From Actinostola sp. cb2023 (Eukaryota; Cnidaria; Anthozoa; Actiniaria; Actinostolidae), in the NCBI GenBank assembly GCA_033675265.1, contig JAUJYZ010000290.1, forward strand, positions 204,812 to 268,811: 64,000 bases of DNA, read 5' to 3'. The translations under genes and the position numbers were made by a program. Shown in pieces: positions 1 through 9,628 of the stretch (its first letter is position 1; each line of letters opens with the position of its first letter). Under the pieces are notes generated by a model. It did not search any database. It worked only from the letters and a program-made list of their open reading frames with translations, and had not been told where the DNA came from.

Positions 1-27
1 CTATTTTAGGCTCATAAGGTAACCTTC

Positions 28-55
28 CATACACGACTTTCATAATGACCGACGG
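28..55 (+). repeat. Left terminal inverted repeat of the ISL2EU-type element
   Basis: The sequence beginning CATACACGACTTTCATAATG is the reverse complement of 7278-7305 with two mismatches. Similarity continues weakly outward to about base 17. Confidence 0.85.
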
Positions 56-87
56 AGAAAAGAGACTGGTGCGAGGAACATGAAAAC

Positions 88-104
88 GAGGCCACAAAGG
101 CCTC
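88..104. repeat. Left subterminal palindrome
   Basis: GAGGCCACAAAGGCCTC is a 6-bp-arm palindrome 33 bp inside the left inverted repeat. Its reverse complement recurs at 7227-7243 at a matching distance from the other end. The flanking bases (GAAAAC versus GGAAAC) also match. It may be a transposase-binding site; that is inference. Confidence 0.7.
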
Positions 105-129
105 CTTCGCATAGTTTTCAAAGTTCAAT

Positions 130-2060
130 ATGGCGTCCTCAAGTGTTTTTAGCGTAAACGATAATTCAAGTGTTCTTACTCTTACTGAAAACGATATACC
201 TGGTTCTTCCCTTTGTGATCGAAAGCCTGAAGAGTTAAAAAACGAAGAACTAAGATTCTGGTTGAAGTGTCGCGGAGATTCGGGCAAAGGATTGAAGACG
301 AAAGCTCAGCTGGTGAAACGTGTTCACGAGTACATTACAACTGGTAAAGATAAAGACATTGTTGATCCAGATCCAAACAGAATATACAGTCGTAGGAAGG
401 AACGAGAAAGTACTAATGATAGTAGTGAAGTGGAGAAAATTTCGGATCGTGTGAAATTTCCAAGCGATGGTTGGGGAATATCGTTGGAGAAGATGCCAAT
501 GTTTACAAGGGCCGACATGAATCGTCATATCATGAACTCTGGTAAATCTTTCGCGAACAAAGACCACCACTCAGTCCCTACAGGCTTGAGAAAAGCTAAA
601 CGGTTCCTCGATGATGAATATCTTGAAGATATTGAGTGTGCGAGCGATCAGAGGTATTTCTTTTTCCAATCAAAGTGCTGTCATAGTTTCAGAAAGAATG
701 ACCCCCCACATAATTTGAAGATAGCACTCTGTATTATATCTGGCGAAGTAAAACGTGCTTGGTGTTCATGTGTAGCAGGTAATGTGGGAATCTGCAATCA
801 TGTATTAGCTTTAATGTTCAAGATTTGCAAATTCTCCCTGTTTTCAAGTAAGACAACAAAGGAACTGTTTCAAGAAGAGGAACAATGTATTGCATGCACA
901 TCTCAGTTACAGAAATGGCATAAGAAGGGTGGGGGTTCCAATATTGCCCCAGAGCCAGTGATGGAAGTCCATGTGAATAAATCGAAACTCGTTGAGGCTT
1001 CAACATCAAGATCTGGTGTGAAATCCTTGTTATATGATGCTAGGAAGGTAACAACGCATAATAAAACAGCAGAACAGAAGTTAAAAGATGATCTGAAATT
1101 GATTGATTCAAACATGGGTTTAGCACAAATGGCATCTGGAGATATTATCCAACCAACTGTTGACACTAAATTTGGTAAATGCCAAATTGGATCGTATTTA
1201 TCATACCAAGTTGGATTTACTGAATCGAACTTTAAAGCAATAGCAGATATTGAATGTGTTCCCAGACTCCTTGTTTTGATTGGAGGGTCACAGTCCTATC
1301 CAGAGTTCCCTCTAAGGCATATCCCGGAAATGACCCTTCCAGACGGTTTAAGTGACAATGAAATGAGGGTGATAGACAAACTACGACTAGACAAAGATGG
1401 AATAAACCTAATTGAAACAGAAACAAAACAACAAGCAAACTGTAACAAGTGGAAAGATGAGCGCAAGTACAGATTTACATCTTCACAATTTTTTGTAATT
1501 TCAAGACGCAAACGAAACCATGACACATTTGCAGACACACTCATGCACCCCAAATCAATTTCTTCAAGATATTTAGAGCATGGAAAGAAGTTCGAAGCAG
1601 TTACTCTCCAGCAGTATGAAAAATTTATGCACAATAGGAGAACACCTGTTCAAGTTTTATCTAGTGGTCTTGTTGTATCTGAAGGCTATCCAATTCTTGG
1701 AGCCTCTCCAGATGGTAAAGTGATTGATTCGGGCTGTGTAGATCACTTTGGTCTTGCTGAGGTCAAATGTCCATACACAAAATACAATGTCACTCCCTTG
1801 GATGCATGCTCTTTTTTATGGAAAAACTGAGTGACAATGAATGCAGGTTGAAGGAAGATCATCAATATTATGCTCAAGTACAGGGACAAATGGCCATAAC
1901 AGGGACAAGATGGTGTGACTTTATTGTGTATACAAGTAAAGGACTCTATGTTCAAAGAATTCCTTTTAATTATGTTTATTGGGAGAAGTTAGTACGGGGT
2001 CTGACCTCATATTATTTCAACCATTTTATTAAGTTTGCAGCTGTGGATATGTTTAAATAA
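130..2060 (+). pseudogene. SWIM zinc-finger / YqaJ-type nuclease protein of the ISL2EU-type element
   Basis: The reading frame opens at 130 and runs to 1830. It has a SAP-like N-terminal segment (about residues 33-68), a SWIM zinc finger (CSC...CNH near residues 217-231), and a YqaJ/lambda-exonuclease-like core. In that core GASPDG and AEVKCPY are the classic acidic and Lys motifs of the PD-(D/E)XK fold. The rest of the nuclease (YYAQVQGQM and onward) continues in another frame from about 1815 to 2060, so a frameshift near 1808-1818 breaks the gene. Family knowledge: YqaJ-like enzymes are alkaline exonucleases, and SWIM/YqaJ fusions are common in invertebrate transposons. It converges with the THAP transposase at the other end, so it is probably an accessory protein in transposition. 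The start is chosen as the first ATG after the terminal repeats. Confidence 0.8.
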
Positions 2061-2108
2061 ACTAGTCAAGCAACTAATTAAACCAATGTTATTGTCACGA
2101 GACTATAC

Positions 2109-2364
2109 CAGGGTTCCCACTCATCTGGAAATATAAAATTCCCTAACTTTTCCCTGACCAAAAACCATTTTTCACTGACCATTTTTCCCCCTTTTTTCAT
2201 TATCACCAAATTCAAAACAATTTTGTAAAGGCTGACAGAAATTCCCCGACTTTTCACTGACCTTTGGGTAAATGACAAAAAAAATTCCTGACCAAAATCA
2301 AAATTCTCTGACCTTGAAAACTGACACAGAATTCACTGACTTTTCCCTGACCGTGGGAACTCTG
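2109..2364. mobile_element. Small hAT-like MITE
   Basis: The ends CAGGGTTCCCAC (2109-2120) and GTGGGAACTCTG (2353-2364) are inverted with one mismatch. CAGRGTTCCCAC is a familiar hAT-type terminus. The interior is T-rich with repeated 'TTCCCTGACC'-like phrases and has no coding potential. Flanking 8-mers are not clear duplicates. Confidence 0.6.
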
Positions 2365-2499
2365 TATATAATATCCACATCAAAGTGTCTGATAAGATAT
2401 CTTAACTAAATGCAGCTGAGTCAAGTAAAAATTCAATAAAAATATCAGTTTATTTTAGACTATTCACTGTTCCAACAGATAGTAAATAATAATTATCTA

Positions 2500-2606
2500 T
2501 TAAACTAAATTGAAATGAATGCATAATTGTTATTGAAAGCTTTGTTTTCAATTATTGAAAACAAAGCTTTCAATAACAAATATGCATTCATTTCAATTTA
2601 GTTTAA
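2500..2606. repeat. Near-perfect long palindrome, 53-bp arms
   Basis: Arms 2500-2552 and 2554-2606 are reverse complements with one mismatch and a 1-bp spacer. It lies downstream of the YqaJ gene in the region between the two convergent genes. It would form a very stable cruciform or RNA hairpin. Confidence 0.9.
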
Positions 2607-2829
2607 TATTCAAACATATCAGATGTGCAATGTGTTAAATTGCTACTTCAATTCTAATGTTTACAAATTATACTGCAACCAATATTTTTAATAAGTTTCA
2701 ATGTCTATTCCTGTGAAATGATCAACCAATCAAAATATCTACATAATCAAGGGCGGATCCAGCCTAAAATACATGGCTGAGGGGGGGGGGGGGGGGGGGT
2801 TACAGCCCCCCTTTGACTCCACCCCTCCC

Positions 2830-5565
2830 TAGGGTTTGGCACAAGTTGCCGATAATTTGCTCAAAAGTTGCCGATAAAAGTGCTCAAAAGTTGCCGAAAA
2901 GTTGCTACTTTTTTCAAAAAGTTGCCGAAAAGTTGCCAAGATATTTAAGCTTTTTTAATTTGTTTTTAGGTTAAAAAATATTGAAATTTCACACATTCTT
3001 GCCTTGTTTCTTATCAAACTTTATTTCAAAGCTATTTCAAACTCGAAAAGCGTTTTTTTGTTCTTAAGATTACTTTCGTGCTGACTGCAGGAAAATACGT
3101 TCACTCCCTGAGATCGTATTCATAATTGACGTGCTCACATTTTATGACATGTGAAAACCGGGGTTCTGACGTATAAACTAATATTTACAAGTTCTCTAAC
3201 AAAAGCGATGATAACTGTTATGCTAATAAAGAAGGTTCCAAATCAGGTTGTCACTTCCTATTGTTTATACTATGCGATCAGTCATGAAACAACCATTCAA
3301 AGTACGACGACCTTCCTCCTCTGGTTTTGGTTGTAGCGGAGCATCACCGAAGCTTCAACTGTCTCCTCTAGGGCGGCATCTTGTTGGTTCCCAAAGAAAT
3401 TCTTCATTAAGCTGAACACTCTTTCAGCAGAGGCAGAGCTCGGTTGCACTAGAAGTACTTTCTTTACTGCTGAGGACCAGTTGGGCAAGGTTGCTTCGTT
3501 TCTTGACCACCAAAGTAGCTTCTCTTCCTCGGTCTCTAAAGCTGTGCCATCTGCAATGGCCATGTACCGGGGGAGTTCGGCGGTGAGCCCTTGTATTATA
3601 CCGTCATCATCAAGGAAGGAAAACTTCCTTAACTCTTCCACAGAAGCAACTGTAGGGCGAAGCTGCTGAACCTGTACTGGACAACACAATCTGGCACTAC
3701 GAAAGGCACGGACAATATCATAAAATTCTTGACTGAACTTTCGCTGATAGAACTGCAAACCAGGATTGATACAGGCTTTGGTCCTGGCTACTAACTGGTT
3801 GAAAACAGGCACGTTTCCATTTGCCTGGCGGCGAGCAACTCCTTCAACATTAGGGTAGTTGGCCAAGGCTACTGAATGGGACACTGTGGCTAACCGCTCG
3901 TAGCAACTGAAAACAAGGGGCCCATCCCCTTCCAAATAGTACGTAGCTGAGACAAAGTGATTTCCTCCGTCAACAAAAGCAGCTAGTTCAAGTTCATGAT
4001 CTTTAGAGTCAGCAGGAGAGTTGAAAATCTCCAATAAGTGAACTCTAGTTGCAGGAACAAGCTGATCATTCTCCCTGAGGAATGGCTCCACGTCACCAAA
4101 ATAATCCAGTACCTGTTTCATCGTCTCCCATTTGCTCCACCATTGTGTCGGGCTATAGCTACGCATAGCAGTGCCAGTCTTGGTCTTCCAGGCAAGGCGC
4201 ACGGCTGCACTGTGCGAGAACATGCTCACCCAGTATTGAGCGAATGTGTCCAGAACACGGAACTCGAAGTGCTTGCCCACATTATCGATTGTATGTGAGA
4301 AGCAAGTAACATCCAGCAGCTGTGGGAAAAAGAACTTGACTTGCTGCAGTGCTGCCTTGTTCACAGACGCACCGTCCTTCATTGCCGCTAATAGAGCTCC
4401 GGGCTGGATCGAGAAATCAACGGCCAGGGCTTGTATCAAGCATTGGGCAAGCTCGTTAGCCTTTAAGCTTTTTGCTAATACTTGAAGTCTGACAAGCCTT
4501 TGTTGGACATTCCAATGACTGTCTACAAAGCGCACGACGATAGCTAAAGCTTCACCTAAACGAGTGCTGCCGTCAAAGATGGTCGAAACGGCCTTCACTT
4601 GAGATAGTTCTGATTTCAGCGTCTCTTTTTCTTTTGCAAGAACGGAAGGCACTAACTCTCTTAGGTGACTGTCCGACGTAAGCCTATGCCCATACTTTTC
4701 AAGAAACGAGCGTAGACAGTCAATTTTAGATAAAGGAATTCCAGCTGCTAAAAAGCATTCGATCAATTCAAAGCGATGCAGACGCATATCAAGAGGCAGT
4801 GTTTCACCTTTGGGATGCTTTGCTTGATCATTCCTTCTGATCAAATCTAGTACTGACTGGTCTTTTTTCTTGCTGTCCAAGACAGCCTTCTTTGCCTTGA
4901 CATGCTTGGCGGATTGGATGTGTTTCTTGACAGTACTAGATTTCTTACTGATAGTCTCCTTGCAAGCCTCACATCTTAGCTTTCCGCTAACTGCTGTGAG
5001 GTATTCATCCTTATGTTCTTGAACACGTTGCCACGAACTCAACTTTGGGTCATTTTCCCCACGCTCAGAGCGACTTTTACCGGCTGGATTGATTTGAATT
5101 TTTCTTTCTCTAGCTATTTTAGCTTTCTTTGGAGTAGAGAGATTTGCCCCCAGCCTTTTAGCTTCCGCGATTGGATTACTTGGACCCTCATCTGCAGACT
5201 CATCTGAGTTGGAAATTGAATCACTCAAGTCCGCCATCTTGAAAAACGTGCCATGTGATACCGCTGACCTTGTTGACAAGCAGTAAGCACACATATACAG
5301 AAATGGGTACCCTGTGGCTGACTGGCGGTGTAGCGCTCGGGTCGTAAGGTCAACCATGTGTGTTTTTTAGAACAATTGAGGTAAAATTATCTATCGAAAA
5401 CTAATAAATGTACCCAAAAAGTAAAATATACACATCTTTTTGGTTGAAAAAGTCCAAAGTTGCCGAAAATCTAAAAAGTTGCCGAAAATCCAAAAAGTTG
5501 CCGAAAATCTTAAAAGTTGCCGAAAATCTTAAAAGTTGCCGAAAAGTTGAAACTTGTAAACCCTA
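2830..5565. mobile_element. hAT transposon, apparently complete
   Basis: The element begins TAGGGTTT and ends AAACCCTA. It is flanked by an exact 8-bp duplication CCCCTCCC (2822-2829 and 5566-5573), the hallmark length for hAT. It is 2,736 bp long. Subterminal clusters of AGTTGCCGA occur at both ends (about 2843-2940 and 5456-5548). It encodes one uninterrupted hAT transposase on minus. Exact target duplications plus an open frame suggest a recent insertion. Confidence 0.92.
3297..5237 (-). CDS. hAT transposase with BED-like zinc finger
   Basis: The frame is open for about 646 residues from the ATG at 5237. A further in-frame ATG at 5357 would add 40 residues that do not look conserved, so I prefer 5237. 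In order: an acidic/basic N-terminus; a C2H2 BED-like finger (CEAC...HIQSAKH); the RNase-H-like hAT core with the first Asp in FDGST and a second in KDGASVNKA; a CFSHTIDN block; and a C-terminal dimerisation region containing SSASAERVFS, diagnostic of hAT. It is the only gene of the 2.7-kb element and nuclear in action: it cuts at the termini and joins to 8-bp-staggered targets. No stop or frameshift is seen, unlike its ISL2EU host, so this copy may be functional or only recently silenced. Confidence 0.93.
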   Translation of the reverse strand: MADLSDSISNSDESADEGPSNPIAEAKRLGANLSTPKKAKIARERKIQINPAGKSRSERGENDPKLSSWQRVQEHKDEYLTAVSGKLRCEACKETISKKSSTVKKHIQSAKHVKAKKAVLDSKKKDQSVLDLIRRNDQAKHPKGETLPLDMRLHRFELIECFLAAGIPLSKIDCLRSFLEKYGHRLTSDSHLRELVPSVLAKEKETLKSELSQVKAVSTIFDGSTRLGEALAIVVRFVDSHWNVQQRLVRLQVLAKSLKANELAQCLIQALAVDFSIQPGALLAAMKDGASVNKAALQQVKFFFPQLLDVTCFSHTIDNVGKHFEFRVLDTFAQYWVSMFSHSAAVRLAWKTKTGTAMRSYSPTQWWSKWETMKQVLDYFGDVEPFLRENDQLVPATRVHLLEIFNSPADSKDHELELAAFVDGGNHFVSATYYLEGDGPLVFSCYERLATVSHSVALANYPNVEGVARRQANGNVPVFNQLVARTKACINPGLQFYQRKFSQEFYDIVRAFRSARLCCPVQVQQLRPTVASVEELRKFSFLDDDGIIQGLTAELPRYMAIADGTALETEEEKLLWWSRNEATLPNWSSAVKKVLLVQPSSASAERVFSLMKNFFGNQQDAALEETVEASVMLRYNQNQRRKVVVL

Positions 5566-5595
5566 CCCCTCCCCCTGGATCTGCCCCTGATAATA

Positions 5596-7129
5596 TCATA
5601 CAGATATTATGTTTGGTTGAGCATTACACAGGAATGCACACACAGACCACATCTGATTAACTACTCCAAATTGATGAATAGGAATTACTCTAGCCCACAC
5701 ATGGAAGTTTTTTATCTTATTAATAGCACGTTCAATGTGTATTCTTAAACTGGCAATTTCTTGCGTTCTAACAATGTCTTCTGGAGGCATTTGACTTGAA
5801 CCTCCAAGAAAGGTGGCAAATTCCCAGTGATACTCCTAATGGCAGTAAGTCCCCTATAGTGAATCCTTTATCAGCCATTACAGAGTCCTTATCCTGAAAA
5901 GGTAGGTCTAAAAACCCACTTCTTATGACAATTTCTCTATCCGATATACTACCCGTATAAAGTTGACTGATAAATGTAATAGCACCTCCTGGGGAAATGC
6001 CAACCAAACCCTTTAAGGTAGTATGGTTTTTGTAGCTGCTGAACAGCTCTCCATTTAATTGCAGGCCACTTGGCATTTGGCACCGTACCTCAGTGCAATC
6101 AATGATAATTCTAGTGGATGCATACTTTTTCTTGAAGTCTTCTGGCATTGTTGTGTTTATGACCTGTCTTGATGGCCATATATCAATCAGACCTAACTTG
6201 AAATACATAAAATTAATCCAAGTGATGAATATCCTACTAACTGTAGGCAAGGATATATTAAACAAGTGAGCAAGATGTTGTTCATGAAAACCTTGTCTAA
6301 GTCTGCACATGACCAGGAAATATTCTTCAACTGGCCTTAGACTTCTAGCTCTCCCCTTTCTGTTATTTGTCTTACTTTCATCCTCGTTGTAATCTGCTGA
6401 AACATTAGTGTCTGAAGACCGCCAGTAGGTAATATTTTCTCCATTCTCTCCAGCATCCAGGAATGTATAAATTGCCATGAAAGTCTCCCATTTCTGAAAT
6501 CCAGTATAGAAATTTATAGCAGAGTTGTTTGATTCAAATGTATCAATTGTAAACAATCTACTTTTAAGAACTTTATTTCGCCGCTGCAAATCCTCTCGTT
6601 GTGATTTAAGGTCAATTATTTCATGTTCGAGTGCTTTTATATTTCTGTTATTGTTCGTAATTATCTCTGTCCAATACACCTCTTGCTCAGAGAGGTCTGT
6701 CTGTGTTCCTACGTCTTGAGTAAAACATTCATCTACAGTTTCGATCACCTCGGCCTGCTCCTCACTATTATAAATATCGCTTATGCTGTCAGTGCTAGCT
6801 GAGGGCTCAAGTGTAAATAATCTTTCTGTTGGTGGATTTCTCTTTCGAGGTGAGGTACGAATCCAAGGGAATATCGAAGGTACTGCTCCAGGATTCAAAA
6901 CAATTTTGCCTGCAAGGGTCTTCTTGAGTTCGTTTTCTCTAAAATGTCTTGAACAAACCTTTGTTCCTTGGTTTATCTTGAACTCTTTGCCCTCCTCTCT
7001 TCTTATGGCGTGTATCCACATCTTCTTTAGGTCTTTACGAGTTGGAAATATAAAGTATGAAACTTTGTTCCCATCCTCATCACGATAGCCTTTCTTCTTG
7101 CATTCCGGTACACAACAGTGAGTGGGCAT
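5596..7129 (-). pseudogene. THAP-domain DDE transposase (ISL2EU-type)
   Basis: It starts at the ATG at 7129. A THAP finger occupies residues 1-90 (CCVPEC, then CSRHF and the closing AVPSIFPW box). A coiled-coil-like segment follows (about 155-190), then a helix-turn-helix (LAHLFNISLPTVSRIF) and a DDE_Tnp_4-type catalytic domain with IIDCTEV and ADKGF providing the two Asp residues. The third acidic residue (IHIERA) is in a different frame at 5596-5790. A one-base-type frameshift near 5810-5820 therefore separates it from the rest. The THAP zinc finger would bind the element's ends. The gene converges with the YqaJ gene at the opposite end. As written it cannot make a complete catalytic triad. 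Confidence 0.88.
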
Positions 7130-7226
7130 TTCAATAAAATAAAAAAGACAAATGAACTCTACTTACAGCTCTTAATAGACAAGGAAAACGCTTAAATATG
7201 TGTTTGTGCCTTGGCTTCGCATCAAC

Positions 7227-7243
7227 GAGGCCTTTGTGGCCTC
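7227..7243. repeat. Right subterminal palindrome
   Basis: GAGGCCTTTGTGGCCTC is the exact reverse complement of 88-104. It lies 34 bp inside the right terminal repeat. Confidence 0.7.
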
Positions 7244-7277
7244 GTTTCCATGCAAAACTCGTAACCAGTCCCGCGCG

Positions 7278-7305
7278 CCGTCGGCCATTATGAAAGTCGC
7301 GTATG
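7278..7305 (-). repeat. Right terminal inverted repeat of the ISL2EU-type element
   Basis: Matches the left terminal repeat (28-55) in reverse complement at 26 of 28 positions. Weaker similarity continues outward to about 7320. Confidence 0.85.
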
Positions 7306-7310
7306 CCTGG

Positions 7311-9175
7311 TATCCTTTGCTGTAGGTCTGGTAGACCTTCTAACAAGCTGCTTGATCGTTTGCTTTAGAGCTTATCAATATGAAAAAATAAATGAAAGAA
7401 AATACCATAAATTTTTAATTAATTCGCCCTGTCAAATAAGCTACTACTACCCCCATCCCTTCACAACCCAAGCAACCTCATATCCACTTAATAAAGGGTG
7501 TCCACTTTAAAATAGAGGTTTCACTGTATTACCAGGTGCATTCATTGGGTTGCCTCTCATCTTTCGTGTATCATTAGTTAGTTCTTCAACTGTTTGGCTG
7601 TATGTTGCCAGTGTGTCCAAACGTGCCAAGCGAATATCTAATGGCAGCAGCATACCCTCTGATTGCTGGTGGTTTCAACCCACCACAGCAAAGGGTTCCC
7701 ACCTTTTTTCCCCTGAGCATTAAAAAAAATGAACCAAATCGTTGTTTACTACTTTTCTTTTTTCCAATTTTTCTATATATATGTTGTGGTTTAATTTTTC
7801 CCACTGATTTAATTTTTGTAGCTACTGCCTTCTGGGAAGGCGTAGCTACTATGCCATCGAGTGTGTAAGTAAGTATGTCCATAAGTCCGTAAGTGTCCAA
7901 ATTTTCGGGTTGACCCGGATTCGTTCGGAAAATCCGATTTAATTGAAGTGAGTCGAATTACTCGAACGAGAGCGAAGACGAGTGAAGACTAGGAAACCTT
8001 TTCACGATGATACCAGATGTATTTTTGTTCTATTCTCGTCTCGACCGGCATTTGGTTCGACTACATTTTGTTGATTTTGTCAACTCGCGTCAATAAGCGA
8101 CTTCTTATCGATTGCAACGTCCAAGCTACGCTCTTCCATGTGCTCGATGTCTCTATTTACAATGATTTTGTGCTTTTCTGCATCAGTAATCAAGCACAGC
8201 TTTCAGCTGATGTGTCCAGTGTTTTCTCGTAAATAATTGTTCAGGTCTTTTGACAGTCAGTCTTTATATAATTTCCACCAGCCAGCAAACGCCGAACCAA
8301 GGTGGTTGTTCAGTCGACGATTACGTACTTGTTTAGCACAGTATTAAAACACACATTGCTATTACAATTAATTACAGTTCTATTATATATGTTCTCTCAA
8401 AAGTTACCATTACCAAATGTTGTTGTTGATTAAATTTTAAATAACAGTTATTCTAATTCTCTTCGTGTTTGTTGTCGATTTCCGTTCATGTCGTTTACTG
8501 AATTACTTGTGTAAAACTTATGAACACTTGAAATCTCACTCTTTGATTCAAATGTTTGTTTTTATTTTTGTTATTATGGTTCATTATATAAGTTATATAT
8601 TGATAGCTTTACTTTGTTCTTTTGGATAGACAAAGAGCCACTTCGGTGGAAATGCAATCATTTAAATAACCATTTATTATTAAGTTAAGCTTATATTTAT
8701 TATCATTTTTGTTACACCATCACAACATTTTCTTTTCACATTACATTTCTTTTGTCCATAATTTATTTCCTTCATTTCTCTCCTTTCCCTATTTGTTCTC
8801 TTTTCTTAACTCATTGTCTATTCGTTTTATTACTGGCTTCACAGCAGTAGCTACATGCAGTCCTAGACTGGCTATTTTTCCTGAGGGTTGTTCTAAAGTT
8901 AGATTTAAGGTTTTGGTTGTAAAGGATTAAACTGAAGGAAGTGAATTAAGAAAGCAAAGCAATGGAGTAAAAATTGCAGTTGAAACCAGTGGAAATTTCA
9001 AACCACAATATATACATCTAGCTTTGTAAATTAGTAGAGGTAATCATATGCTTTTGAGTGCAATTTGGATATAATTTGCAAATTATTCCAAATTCAAAGA
9101 GAAATCGTATGAATACCAATCAATAATGTTCATTAAAAAATATAGAGTGCAAATCACCTTTAAATTGCACTGCTC
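7311..9175. other. AT-rich stretch with no recognised gene
   Basis: I see no supported gene. Around 7480-7535, 'GTCCACTTTAAAATAGAGG' followed by 'TTTCACTGTA' resembles one end of a short Tc1/mariner-like MITE, like those at 10,949 and 30,088. The remainder is AT-rich sequence with short chance frames only. Confidence 0.5.
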
Positions 9176-9202
9176 TTAGCCAATCAGAATTGATAATTGT
9201 AC

Positions 9203-9628
9203 TTCATTTCCAGAAATGTCAATAATCTGAAGAAAACAGAAGCAATCCTTGCTCTTGGCTCGAAATAACACTATCTCTTCTAGATTACGGCAGAATGAAA
9301 TGTTCAAATTCTCAATACATGATGAATATTTTAGGATCTGCAGAAGGTGTCGCGTTGTCACATCAGTGTGCCCAATATTGAGAAGAAGAAGTCCTCTAAA
9401 CATCGGGAGAGGCAAAAACTGGTAAACTCTCGGCATATTGTAGAAGTTCAGCGATTCTTGAATGCCGGGTTGAATGTCATCGTCATCGTCTACGTGCTTC
9501 CTTGTAATGATGCCATTCTTGCCGAATATCATATTGCGCCACGGCCAACAAACTGCAGCTGATCTAGTAAGATCTTCCACGCCAAGAAATGAAAACACAC
9601 AGAGCCATATGACCGAGGTTGCATCCAT
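9203..9628 (-). CDS. F-box/LRR protein, first coding exon (partial host gene)
   Basis: From the ATG at 9628 the frame gives an F-box within the first 35 residues (WLCVFSFLGVEDL...WPWRNM). A short acidic linker follows (DDDDD), then leucine-rich repeats of the cysteine-containing type (LLLLNIGHTDVTTRHLLQIL, then CIENLNISFCRNLEEI). F-box/LRR proteins are substrate receptors of SCF ubiquitin ligases; the F-box binds Skp1 and the LRRs bind the target. The frame ends soon after ISGNE, where GAA|GTACAA could be a splice donor (exon end about 9203). Later exons would lie at lower coordinates, but I did not recognise any before 9,000. An upstream in-frame ATG at 9664 is possible. This is the only convincing non-transposon gene in the window. 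Confidence 0.7.

Larger units (their letters stand above)
2748..5589. mobile_element. hAT-type MITE split by a hAT insertion
   Basis: The left piece (2748-2829) starts with CAAGGGCGGATCCAG and the right piece (5574-5589) ends with CTGGATCTGCCCCTG, which are inverted. The 19-bp poly-G tract near 2781 lies inside it. The two pieces become contiguous when the hAT element at 2830-5565 and one copy of its target duplication are removed. The outer target duplication is unclear. Confidence 0.55.
17..7310. mobile_element. ISL2EU-type DNA transposon (composite, decayed)
   Basis: Seen: inverted terminal repeats (core 28-55 and 7278-7305, 26 of 28 bases matching), a matched pair of subterminal palindromes, and two convergent genes starting just inside each end. 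The left gene encodes a SWIM/YqaJ-nuclease protein on plus; the right gene encodes a THAP-DDE transposase on minus. Known: ISL2EU elements pair a Harbinger-related DDE transposase with a YqaJ-type exonuclease. Both genes are frameshifted, so this copy is dead. A MITE, with a hAT element inside it, lies between the two genes. The exact outer ends and target duplication are not resolved because the window begins at the left terminus. I am fairly sure of a single element and less sure of the superfamily name. Confidence 0.75.

Noticed and set aside
7586..7900. Overlapping frames on both strands around 7.6-7.9 kb.
   Set aside because: There is no motif, and the two strands mirror each other's open stretch, which is typical of chance.
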